Shown here: piece after piece, positions 27,714-35,330 of the stretch
Position numbering within the stretch: position 1 is the stretch's first letter
Layout of the letters: the number at the start of each line of letters is the position of its first letter
Assembly (NCBI RefSeq): GCF_003388735.1
Contig: NZ_QUBQ01000001.1
Location: forward strand, 620,001-684,000
Length of the DNA stretch: 64,000 nucleotides
Direction of reading: 5' to 3'
Origin: Paenibacillus paeoniae
GTDB taxonomy: Bacteria; Bacillota; Bacilli; Paenibacillales; Paenibacillaceae
Made by a program: the position numbers and the translations under genes
The notes under the pieces: generated by a model
Seen by the model: only the letters and a program-made list of their open reading frames with translations
What the model was told of the DNA's origin: nothing
Database searches by the model: none

Positions 27714-27719
27714 TTCCGA

Positions 27720-27749
27720 TTGACATAATAGGTTTTATAGTTTAATAAT
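27720..27749 (+). promoter_or_regulatory. Candidate promoter of the transporter genes
   Basis: TTGACA (27720-27725), an 18-bp spacer and AATAAT (27744-27749). TTATTGTTAA at 27762-27771, shared with the region before 19344, lies just downstream and could let a repressor block it. Confidence 0.5.
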
Positions 27750-27801
27750 ATTGGTAACTCATTATTGTTAAATGATAATTACGGTGAGGGGTTGGTTTCG
27801 A

Positions 27802-28443
27802 GTGGAGGTTCTGACCGGTGCCTATGAGTATGTGCTAGCCAATGGCGATCGCTTCTGGGAGGCTGTCCGGGTTCATCTCAGCATTAGCCTGTATGCCTTC
27901 TCTATCGCTGTCGTGCTATGCGTTCCGCTTGGCATCGTATGTGCGAAGAAGCAATGGCTGTCCGGTCCCATTATGGGCTTGTTCAACTCATTGCGAGTAA
28001 TTCCGAGCCTAGCCGTGCTGGTCATCATATTACCGTTGATGGGGACTGGTTTCGCGCCCGCCCTTGTTGCACTGACGCTGCTGGCTTGTCCGCCCATTCT
28101 CATCAATACGTACATGGGATTCCGGGGAATCGAGCCATCCATTATTGAAGCGGCTTCCGGCATGGGGATGAGCGGGGGGACGATCATGAGAAGAATTGAG
28201 CTTCCGTTGTCGCTTCCGCTAGTGCTCTCCGGCATGAAGACGGCGGCTGTCGAAGTTATCGCTAGCGCGACGCTTGCGGCATTCATCGGAGGAGGCGGCC
28301 TTGGCACTTTCATCATTAACGGTCTTGGGATGTACAACTTTTCACTGTTATTAGTAGGGGCGCTGCCCGTGGCGATGCTGGCGATTTTATCTGAAGTCGG
28401 CTTTGCGGGAATCGAGAGAGCGGCAACAAAATATCAGCGTTAA
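27802..28443 (+). CDS. OpuC-type ABC transporter permease (1)
   Basis: About 213 residues with five to six transmembrane helices. GTG 27802 is chosen over ATG 27772 because GAGGGG lies ten bases before it; the ATG has no such site. The cytoplasmic coupling loop is IEAASGMGMSGGTIMRRIELPLSLP, split around the conserved EAAxGMG motif, as in betaine/choline permeases (OpuCB/OpuCD, YehW/YehY). Together with the second permease, the ATPase and the lipoprotein it makes a complete importer. Ergothioneine is itself a betaine, and the characterised ergothioneine importer EgtUV belongs to this transporter class, so it is the preferred substrate here; choline or glycine betaine remain possible. Confidence 0.8.
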   Translation: MEVLTGAYEYVLANGDRFWEAVRVHLSISLYAFSIAVVLCVPLGIVCAKKQWLSGPIMGLFNSLRVIPSLAVLVIILPLMGTGFAPALVALTLLACPPILINTYMGFRGIEPSIIEAASGMGMSGGTIMRRIELPLSLPLVLSGMKTAAVEVIASATLAAFIGGGGLGTFIINGLGMYNFSLLLVGALPVAMLAILSEVGFAGIERAATKYQR

Positions 28444-28466
28444 ATGTGGAGAGGAGAAAGTTAACT

Positions 28467-29366
28467 ATGAAAACGAAATGGATGACCCTAGCAACTCTAA
28501 TCATTAGCACTGCGCTGCTTCTGAGCGCGTGCTCCGGTGGCGGCTCCGGCAAGGCAGTCGTCAAGGTTGGTTCCAAAAACTTTACAGAATCCTTGATTCT
28601 GGGCGAGATGTACGCGCTGGCACTGGAGAACAAGGGATACAAGGTAGAGCGCAAGCTGAATCTTGGAGGTACGCTGGTGGCGCATGAGGCGCTCAAAAAA
28701 GGCGACATCGATTTTTATCCGGAATACACAGGCACAGGCTTGATCAACGTACTGGAGCTGCCGCCGCAATCGGACGCTCAAGTTGTCTACGATGCGGTAT
28801 CCAATGGTTATAAAGAGAAGTTCAATCTGATCTGGCTGGAGCCGACAGATGCGAATGACTCTCAAGGGCTGGTAACGACAAAGGCAATTGCCGAGAAGTA
28901 CAATTTGTACAAAATTTCCGATCTGCCTAAGCTAGCTCCTGAGCTGAACCTGGCGGCAGTGCCGGAATTCGAGGAGCGTGAGGACGGGCTGAAAGGTCTG
29001 AATGCGTTCTACGGCAAAATGGACTTCAAGAGCATCAAGCTGTTCGACTACGGTATCAAATACCGTGTTATCCTGGACGGCGAAGCGGATGTAACCGTCG
29101 GCTTCACAACAGATGGCGATCTGACGAATTCGGACCTCGTGTTGCTGGAGGATGACGGCAAGTTCTGGCCTCCTTACTTCGTCGCTCCTGTTATCCGCGG
29201 CGAGCTGAACGAGAAGGACCCGGAAATTGCGAAGGTGCTGAACGAAATATCGGCTAAGCTTGATAATACGACTGTACAGAAGCTGAATGCACAGGTCGAT
29301 ATTGACAAAAAGGAATATGCAGACGTAGCGAAAGCGTTCCTGCAGGACCAAGGCTTGTTGAAATAA
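28467..29366 (+). CDS. OpuAC-type substrate-binding lipoprotein, likely for ergothioneine
   Basis: A 299-residue lipoprotein. ATG 28467 follows GAGAGGAG; the signal peptide ends in the lipobox LSAC (Cys ~21). The mature protein has the type II periplasmic-binding fold of OpuCC/OsmF: VKVGSKNFTESLILGEMYAL at the start, then FYPEYTGTGL, and later YRVILDGEADVTVGFTTDG. The GSKNFTE opening is typical for quaternary-amine-binding proteins and their EgtU relatives. It would capture ligand outside the membrane and deliver it to the two flanking permeases. I cannot judge the aromatic cage residues without a structure. Confidence 0.83.
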   Translation: MKTKWMTLATLIISTALLLSACSGGGSGKAVVKVGSKNFTESLILGEMYALALENKGYKVERKLNLGGTLVAHEALKKGDIDFYPEYTGTGLINVLELPPQSDAQVVYDAVSNGYKEKFNLIWLEPTDANDSQGLVTTKAIAEKYNLYKISDLPKLAPELNLAAVPEFEEREDGLKGLNAFYGKMDFKSIKLFDYGIKYRVILDGEADVTVGFTTDGDLTNSDLVLLEDDGKFWPPYFVAPVIRGELNEKDPEIAKVLNEISAKLDNTTVQKLNAQVDIDKKEYADVAKAFLQDQGLLK

Positions 29367-29441
29367 TAGGGGCCGTATAATACGGCGAGGCTTCTTCTGT
29401 CCATTAGAGGGAGCCTCTTCCCGTGATGGAGGGGATCATGA

Positions 29442-30398
29442 ATGGCAGATGCAGCTATTGTGTTCGACCGGGTAACCAAGACATTTCCGAAAACAGCCAA
29501 GCCATCGGTGAACGAGACGAGCCTGACGGTGGAGTCGGGATCTTTCGTTACGATTCTGGGGGCGTCGGGCTGCGGCAAGACGACTCTGCTCAAGATGGTG
29601 AACCGTATTATTGAGCCGACATCCGGCACGATATCGCTCTTCGGCAAAGATATCCGCCAGCAGCCGCTGACGGAGCTTCGCCGCAGCATCGGATACGTTA
29701 TCCAGCAGATCGGCTTGTTCCCGCATATGACAATCGAGCAGAATATTGCGACGGTACCGCAAATTCTGGGCTGGGAGCGAAGCAGAATCGAAGCGCGGGT
29801 CAAGGAGTTGATGGAGCTTGTCCATCTGCCGGACTCGTACAGGCAGCGCTATTCGCGCCAGCTGTCCGGCGGGCAGCAGCAGCGCGTAGGCATCGCAAGG
29901 GCGATGGCCGGCGATCCTGCCGTGCTTCTGATGGACGAACCGTTCGGCGCAATCGACGCGATCACGCGAGGCAAGCTGCAAGACGACTTCAAGGAAATCC
30001 AGCGTCAACTGGGCAAGACCGTCCTATTCGTGACGCATGACGTCGACGAGGCGCTCAAGCTGGGCGATCGCATGATTGTCATGAATGAAGGCGTGATCCA
30101 ACAGTACGACAAGCCGCTACATATTATGGATAAACCTTCGAACAGCTTTGTGTCCGAGCTGGTTCAGTCGGATGATTTGTTCCAGCGGCTCCATTTGATT
30201 AGGGTGAGCGAGAGCATGGTGCCGCTGGAGACTGAGGCGCCAGAGCATTATCCGCGGCTGTCGGCTGACAGCAGCCTGAAGGATGCCCTGCAGCTGATAC
30301 TGAAGCGGGATGTTCCTTATGTTGTGGTGGAATGGGCTGATGGACAGGCAGCGGGTCAGATTACGCTCGATCAGTTCAAGCTTGGCAGCGGCAGGTGA
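29442..30398 (+). CDS. OpuC-type ABC transporter ATPase
   Basis: A 318-residue ATPase with Walker A GASGCGKTT (~37-45), a Q-loop near VIQQIGLFPHM, signature [14 protein letters not shown] (~138-151), Walker B VLLMDEPFGAID and the H-loop FVTHDVDEALKLGD. After ~240 residues a tail of ~75 residues keeps only part of the CBS-type regulatory region seen in OpuCA (~380 residues), so ionic-strength sensing by a tandem CBS pair is doubtful. This fits a nutrient importer better than an osmotic-stress system. GTGA overlap with the next gene shows translational coupling. Confidence 0.85.
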   Translation: MADAAIVFDRVTKTFPKTAKPSVNETSLTVESGSFVTILGASGCGKTTLLKMVNRIIEPTSGTISLFGKDIRQQPLTELRRSIGYVIQQIGLFPHMTIEQNIATVPQILGWERSRIEARVKELMELVHLPDSYRQRYSRQLSGGQQQRVGIARAMAGDPAVLLMDEPFGAIDAITRGKLQDDFKEIQRQLGKTVLFVTHDVDEALKLGDRMIVMNEGVIQQYDKPLHIMDKPSNSFVSELVQSDDLFQRLHLIRVSESMVPLETEAPEHYPRLSADSSLKDALQLILKRDVPYVVVEWADGQAAGQITLDQFKLGSGR

Positions 30399-31042
30399 GC
30401 GGAATGATCGAATATTTTACTAGATATTATGGCAGGTTGTTCATCGCGCTGCTGGAACATTGCTATCTGACGATCCTGTCGCTGCTCCTTGCCACAGCAA
30501 TCGCGCTGCCGCTGGGCTATTGGCTCTCTCGTCACCGCCGTATTGCCGTTCCGGTATTGTCGTTGCTAGGCATCATCTATGCTATTCCAAGCCTGGGTCT
30601 GTTCGCGCTGCTGATTCCATTCGTAGGTCTGGGTGTCAAGCCAGCGATTATCGCGCTCGTTGTCTACAGCCAGCTCATTCTGGTACGGAATGTTATAGCG
30701 GGGTTCCAATCGATCGATGCCTCCATCATCGAAGCGGGGAGCGGGATGGGCTACAGCAAGTGGCAATTGTTCCAGAAGATCGAGCTTCCGCTCGCGCTGC
30801 CTATTATCATCGGCGGTCTGCGGATTGCTTCTGTCTCGATTATTGGCATTGCCACAATCGCGGCTTGGATCAATGCGGGTGGACTTGGCACTATTCTATT
30901 CGAGGGTTTATCTCAGAATTCGGTGCCCAAGATGGTGTGGGGTACACTGTTTGTATCCGTGCTTGCGGTATCAGCCAATATGATTTTGCTAAGACTGGAA
31001 AAAATATCGATGTCAAAGGCACGCGGGGAATGGCGCGTATGA
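30395..31042 (+). CDS. OpuC-type ABC transporter permease (2)
   Basis: A 215-residue inner membrane protein with about five helices and the coupling-loop motif IEAGSGMGYSKWQLFQKIEL. It overlaps the ATPase gene by 4 bp and starts with GTG 30395. It is similar in plan to the permease at 27802-28443, so the transporter probably works as a heterodimer of two permeases, as in OpuCB/OpuCD. The IclR regulator gene begins 51 bp downstream. Confidence 0.82.
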   Translation: MSGMIEYFTRYYGRLFIALLEHCYLTILSLLLATAIALPLGYWLSRHRRIAVPVLSLLGIIYAIPSLGLFALLIPFVGLGVKPAIIALVVYSQLILVRNVIAGFQSIDASIIEAGSGMGYSKWQLFQKIELPLALPIIIGGLRIASVSIIGIATIAAWINAGGLGTILFEGLSQNSVPKMVWGTLFVSVLAVSANMILLRLEKISMSKARGEWRV

Positions 31043-31093
31043 TATAATGGTCAGAATAAATGACTAAGTAACGCATACCTCCGAGGTGCTGAA

Positions 31094-31840
31094 ATGAACG
31101 GGACACAGACGTTAGGAAGAGCAATAGATATTTTATTCGCATTGGCGGAATCAGGCTCGACGCTTACCGTTAGCGAAATTGCCGAGAGGGTGGGCATTCC
31201 GGATAGCACGGCGTATCGTTTTATTCAGACGCTGATCAAAAACGGCTTCGTAGAGCGCAAAGGCAGAGGACAGATTGGACTGGGCCTTCGCATCTTCGAT
31301 TTGGCCAGAAGCTTGTCGCAGCAGATCGAGAAGGATTTGCTGACCATTGCCCGGCCTATTATGGAAGAGCTGACGAATGCGACTGGAGAGACGACCGTGC
31401 TGTTCGTGCGTTCCGGCTCCAAAGCGATCTGCATCGAAAACGTGACGAGCAAACGGCTGATTCGGCTCTCCATTGAGAATGGCAGAGTGCTTCCTCTCAA
31501 CCTGGGAGCATCCGGCAAGACGCTGCTCGCTTATGAGAGCGACAAGATTATCGAGGAGATGTGCAAGCTGTTCTCCGAGAGCGCGGAAGGAGCGGAATTG
31601 CTATATCAGGAGTTGGAAGCCATCAGGGGGCAGGGGTATAGCTATACGCTTGGAGAATATGATTCGGATGCATTTGCAGTAGCGGCTCCCATCCTTGACC
31701 CGCAGCAGCGGATCGTGGCCAGCTTGTCGGCGGCGGGACCGATACACCGGCTGAATAAGGAAGAGATCCCTTCCTTCATCGAGCAAGTAAAGGACGCCGC
31801 TTCGCAAATTTCGTGCAAGCTTGGCGGATTGTCCGGTTAA
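31094..31840 (+). CDS. IclR family transcriptional regulator
   Basis: A 248-residue regulator. Residues ~5-60 are the IclR winged helix (LGRAIDILFALAESGSTLTV, SEIAERVGIPDSTAYRFIQTL), and ~75-245 the ligand-binding domain with ETTVLFVRSGSKAICIENV and LNLGASGKTLLAY, which is the typical effector pocket edge. It is the last gene of the catabolic-transport block and on the same strand, so it is the likely local regulator, sensing a pathway compound such as ergothioneine or thiourocanate. Shared TTATTGTTAA sites before 19344 and 27802 are candidate operators. Activation or repression cannot be told from sequence. Confidence 0.87.
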   Translation: MNGTQTLGRAIDILFALAESGSTLTVSEIAERVGIPDSTAYRFIQTLIKNGFVERKGRGQIGLGLRIFDLARSLSQQIEKDLLTIARPIMEELTNATGETTVLFVRSGSKAICIENVTSKRLIRLSIENGRVLPLNLGASGKTLLAYESDKIIEEMCKLFSESAEGAELLYQELEAIRGQGYSYTLGEYDSDAFAVAAPILDPQQRIVASLSAAGPIHRLNKEEIPSFIEQVKDAASQISCKLGGLSG

Positions 31841-31911
31841 GACGGCAACCTATACGGAATTGTCTAATTGAGCTATCTGCTGTGCGCGGGTTTTAGTATG
31901 GCTAGTAAAAA

Positions 31912-31947
31912 AAGGACCTCTTCCCCGCAGTGGGTGATGAGGTCCTT
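31912..31947. terminator. Terminator after the ergothioneine block
   Basis: AAGGACCTC (31912-31920) pairs with GAGGTCCTT (31939-31947); an A7 run lies on the left, so it would terminate best on the minus strand. The rest of 31841-32258 holds no credible gene. Confidence 0.6.
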
Positions 31948-32258
31948 CGCTTCATCATTGGGCTAATTGAGTAGTGGGGCCCCTTCTTGGGACAGCTTCG
32001 TTTGTCTTGGAGAATGGGGAGTTATCAGCATGACAATAGTAGCCTCCAATAGAAAGTGACTAGAGGCTCGTTATTTTACGATGTTTACGTCTGTCATTGG
32101 GCTGACTATGGAAAACTAGCTTTTTGAGAGAAGTCCATCATCTATCTTAGAATAGCTGCCAGCAGATTGTTTGGAACAATAAGCAGTCTTGGGTTTGCTG
32201 TATAGGCAGGCTGAGACACTCTACTTGGTTATATCGATCATAGGAGAGCTTGTGATCG

Positions 32259-32474
32259 TTAACCGGCCATGAGCTTCTTCTTTTCTTCCGTGCATGTGCG
32301 GCCCCATTGATTGCATTGGTTGAACATAGGACACTTGCGATATTGGACAAGTGCGTCATCCAGCGCTTGGCTGGCTAACAGCACGGAGGGATCTACGAAC
32401 GATTGGAACTCGTCAAAGGTGTTTTCCATAATGATTCTGAGCTTTTCGATTTGATTTCTACATGGACAGTCCAA
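32259..32474 (-). CDS. Spo0E-like aspartyl-phosphate phosphatase
   Basis: A 71-residue protein starting with TTG 32474 behind AAAGGAGG (32483-32490). Residues ~8-46 show the Spo0E pattern: QIEKLRIIMEN helix, a short turn, then SQALDDALVQYRK, matching the conserved SQxLDxxIxxY signature. These small two-helix proteins dephosphorylate Spo0A~P and delay sporulation. The N-terminal CPC and the C-terminal Cys-rich tail (CPMFNQCNQWGRTC) are unusual for the family and could bind metal or form disulfides. No partner gene is near. Confidence 0.72.
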   Translation of the reverse strand: MDCPCRNQIEKLRIIMENTFDEFQSFVDPSVLLASQALDDALVQYRKCPMFNQCNQWGRTCTEEKKKLMAG

Positions 32475-32652
32475 AGGGATTAACCTCCTTTGAAAGTATA
32501 AAATTTAATGAGAAAGTATCATTTCTTATCTATAGTTTACAACAAATAGAGAAGAATGGCGATATGTGGAATATAAAGTCGAAGAATGTTTTTTGAATGT
32601 GAACTCCAAATCGCTATTTTACGACCAGGATAGGCCCCAAAATATAAAATGG

Positions 32653-32715
32653 TTGACGCTTGGTCCATGTCAATGATAGTATGGACTCAAATTACCGACT
32701 AAACCAATAGGAATT
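32653..32715 (+). promoter_or_regulatory. Promoter with CymR-like box, leader A
   Basis: TTGACG (32653-32658) with a weak -10 near GATAGTAT, then TTACCGACTAAACCAATAGG followed by AATT (32692-32715). ATAGGAATT resembles the core of CymR boxes, which control sulfur genes in Bacillus. The site is downstream of the -10, as expected for a repressor. No CymR gene is in the window. Confidence 0.45.
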
Positions 32716-32772
32716 GTCAAATGGTGGTCGAGTATCGTTTAACACTGATCGATAATCCATAAGCTGGTATTG

Positions 32773-32815
32773 ACCGGATCACCGGAGATGCGCTGTTACA
32801 GTGCATCTCCTTTTT
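32773..32815 (+). terminator. Leader attenuator A: CCGG mini-hairpin plus terminator
   Basis: ACCGGATCACCGGAGATGC, an 11-nt loop, then GCATCTCC and T5. CCGG-ATCA-CCGG can form a small hairpin that competes with the base of the terminator stem GGAGATGC/GCATCTCC. The same module is found at 42628-42677 before metY. It lies 36 bp before the cocE-type start, inside the transcript. Confidence 0.6.
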
Positions 32816-32850
32816 GCGTTTCCGGGCTTAGCATGAAAGGAGCGGCGTAT

Positions 32851-34596
32851 GTGACGATACAGCCAAAACGAAGCGACATCGTCGTCGAGCGAAATAGGGC
32901 GGCTGTAATGAGAGATGGCGTCAAGCTGTACGCGGATATTTACCGTCCCGATGGAGATGAAGTTTATCCGGTGCTGTTGCTGCGCACGCCTTACAACAAG
33001 GAAGACGCACAGACGATGAACTACGCTCATCCAAGCTGGTATGCCAGCCACGGCTATGTGGTGATTGTGCAGGATACGAGGGGCAGATGGCGATCAGAAG
33101 GAGAATTTTGGCCATACGAGCATGACGGCTTGGACGGCTATGACACGGTGGAGTGGGCGGCGGCCCTGCCTTTTTCGAACGGCAAAGTCGGCATGTACGG
33201 ATTTTCGTATGCGGCAGCGATCCAGTGGCTCGCTGCGCTGGAGCAGCCTCCAAGCCTGCAATGTATCGCTCCGGCGATGATCGGTTCGGATTCCTATCAG
33301 GGGAAGGTATACCGCAACGGCGCTTTTGCACTGGCGAGTTCCTTATCCTGGGCTCTCTTCGTCAGCCAGGATAGCGCGCTTCGCAGAGGCAGATTGGACT
33401 GGGCTTCCGCTATCGCCGGGAAGTATGCCGGCATTCATCCGCTCTACAAGCATTTGCCGCTGGCGTCGGCCCCCGGCCTGATCGAGGAACTGGTTCCTTA
33501 TTATCGCGAGTGGTTGGAGCACCCGTCGCGCGATGACTATTGGAGGTCGAAGTCGCTGCAGGAGCAGTATGGACGAATAACGGTTCCCGCTTTGCATTAC
33601 GGCGGGTGGTACGACATTTTCGCCGACGGGACGATTCAGAATTTCAATGGGGTCAGAGAAGGCGGGGCCGCTAAGCACACAAGGGATAACCAACAGCTCC
33701 ACATTGGCCCTTGGTATCATATGCCTTGGTCCCGATACGTCGGTGAGCTGGACTTCGGGGAAGAAGCGGTCAGTCGCATCGATGAGATTCAGCTGGAGTG
33801 GTTCGGCCGCTGGCTGAAGCCGGAGCAGCGGGAGCTCCCATCGACTCCGGCCGTCAGCTACTTCCTGATGGGAGAGAATCGCTGGCGGCATTCGGTGAGC
33901 TGGCCTCCCCCGGGCGCGAAGGTGGTCCGCTATTATTTGCACAGTGAGCGAAAGGCTAATTCTATTAATGGGGATGGAGAGCTGTCGTTATTGCCGCCAG
34001 AGGAGGAGCCGGCTGATGTCTACGTCTATCATCCGTCCATTCCGGTGCCTGCGCTGGGAGGGCGTTCGGGAGCTGTTCCCGATCTGACGCCAATGGGACC
34101 GCGCAATCAGCTTCCGATCGAGGTGAGGAACGATGTACTGGTCTATACATCGGAGCCGCTTGATGAAGACATTGTGGTCGTCGGGGAAATCAGCGTCGTG
34201 CTGTATGCCGAGACTACGGCGGAAGATACCGATTTTGTCGCAAAGCTGGTCGATGTCTATCCGGGCGGAGGGGCTTACAATGTCGCAGAGGGCATTGTAA
34301 GAGCAAGGTATCGCCATTCGCTAGAGAAGCCGGAACCGCTTGTTCCGGGTGAGATTGTAGCCTACACCCTATCGTTAGGTCCTACCGCCATCGCATTCAA
34401 GCGGGGCCACGCCATCCGGCTGGACGTGACCAGCTCCTTGTTTCCGACCTATGACCGCAATCCGAACCGGATAATCCCGCCGGGAGAAGTGACGGAAGCC
34501 GACTTTACGACTGCTACGCAGACGATTTATCACGACAGGCTGAGAGCATCGTATGTCGCATTGCCGGTTCTAAGAGAAAAGAAGGACACAACATAA
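32851..34596 (+). CDS. CocE/NonD family hydrolase
   Basis: A 581-residue protein. GTG 32851 is chosen because AAAGGAGC lies at 32836-32843; an earlier in-frame start would lie inside the terminator. An N-terminal alpha/beta hydrolase domain (~15-300) has the nucleophile motif MYGFSYAA and a later His in LHIGPWYHMPW. A C-terminal jelly-roll (~330-570, X-Pro dipeptidyl-peptidase type) ends with IRLDVTSSLFPTYDRNPN, the usual signature of this family. Members include cocaine esterase, cephalosporin acylases and amino-acid ester hydrolases. It is first in a unit with a HAD protein and a peptide importer, so it probably cleaves an imported amide or ester. Confidence 0.82.
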   Translation: MTIQPKRSDIVVERNRAAVMRDGVKLYADIYRPDGDEVYPVLLLRTPYNKEDAQTMNYAHPSWYASHGYVVIVQDTRGRWRSEGEFWPYEHDGLDGYDTVEWAAALPFSNGKVGMYGFSYAAAIQWLAALEQPPSLQCIAPAMIGSDSYQGKVYRNGAFALASSLSWALFVSQDSALRRGRLDWASAIAGKYAGIHPLYKHLPLASAPGLIEELVPYYREWLEHPSRDDYWRSKSLQEQYGRITVPALHYGGWYDIFADGTIQNFNGVREGGAAKHTRDNQQLHIGPWYHMPWSRYVGELDFGEEAVSRIDEIQLEWFGRWLKPEQRELPSTPAVSYFLMGENRWRHSVSWPPPGAKVVRYYLHSERKANSINGDGELSLLPPEEEPADVYVYHPSIPVPALGGRSGAVPDLTPMGPRNQLPIEVRNDVLVYTSEPLDEDIVVVGEISVVLYAETTAEDTDFVAKLVDVYPGGGAYNVAEGIVRARYRHSLEKPEPLVPGEIVAYTLSLGPTAIAFKRGHAIRLDVTSSLFPTYDRNPNRIIPPGEVTEADFTTATQTIYHDRLRASYVALPVLREKKDTT

Positions 34597-34616
34597 CGAT
34601 TGACGGGGGGAGCAGC

Positions 34617-35330
34617 ATGAGGGCATCATTTGTCTGGTTCGATCTGGGGTATACCTTGGTCTATCAACAACGCGAGGAGGCTTACGGGCAGTTTTTGCGA
34701 GAGCGGGGCATCGAGCTTGGTCATGCAGAGATTGAACGGGCCTACCATGTGACGGATAAGCTCTTCATGCGGGAATACCGGGGAGTGCTGGGTCGGCCGC
34801 CAACTACCTTTATGACGTGGTATTTGGGGGTTCTGAACCATCAGCTAGGCGTTAGCTTCAATCTTGGCGAGCAAAGGCAGCGATTGGAAGACATACAGAA
34901 CGAGCGCGGCAAGCGATGGATCGGATTTCCGTATGCCAAGTCTGTGCTTCGCGAACTGAAGGAGCGCTCCGTTGGCGTCGGGCTCATCAGCAATTGGGAC
35001 GGTAGCGCCAGACAAGTACTGCAGGATAACGAATTGATAGAAGCCTTCGATCATGTGGTCGTCTCATCGGAGGTCGGCATAGAGAAGCCGTCCCCTCGCA
35101 TCTTTGCGCATGCGCTTCGGCTCGCGGATGTGGCGGCTGAAGAATGCCTTTACGTAGGCGACAATTATTATGACGATGTAATCGGCAGCGCAAAGGCCGG
35201 CATGGATGCCGTGTTGATCAACCGCTTTGGGCAGCTGGGCATTGAAGAATTGAATTACAGATTGACCGTACCGACCATTGAGGCCGTACCGGAATTATTA
35301 TCTACTCATACAAGGAGGCAATTGTTATGA
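34617..35330 (+). CDS. HAD-superfamily hydrolase with DxG motif I
   Basis: A 237-residue HAD protein. Motif I reads FDLGYTLVY: the nucleophilic Asp is present but the second Asp (general acid in phosphatases) is Gly. Motif II is LISNWDGS, motif III Lys in EVGIEKPSP and motif IV GDNYYDDVIGSAKAG. Loss of the second Asp speaks against a plain phosphatase; haloacid dehalogenases and other non-phosphatase HADs vary there too. ATG 34617 follows GGGGGG. Its last bases overlap the next gene (ATGA), so it belongs to the same operon as the CocE hydrolase and the peptide importer. Confidence 0.8.
   Translation: MRASFVWFDLGYTLVYQQREEAYGQFLRERGIELGHAEIERAYHVTDKLFMREYRGVLGRPPTTFMTWYLGVLNHQLGVSFNLGEQRQRLEDIQNERGKRWIGFPYAKSVLRELKERSVGVGLISNWDGSARQVLQDNELIEAFDHVVVSSEVGIEKPSPRIFAHALRLADVAAEECLYVGDNYYDDVIGSAKAGMDAVLINRFGQLGIEELNYRLTVPTIEAVPELLSTHTRRQLL

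Noticed and set aside
27802-31042. Osmoprotectant transporter
   Set aside because: The family fits, but the ATPase has only a shortened C-terminal tail and the genes are bound to a catabolic cluster with an IclR regulator, so a nutrient importer is preferred.
32640-32850. SAM or T-box riboswitch before the sulfur genes
   Set aside because: No S-box core and no T-box TGGNACCGCG element can be found; only the CCGG-terminator module is shared.
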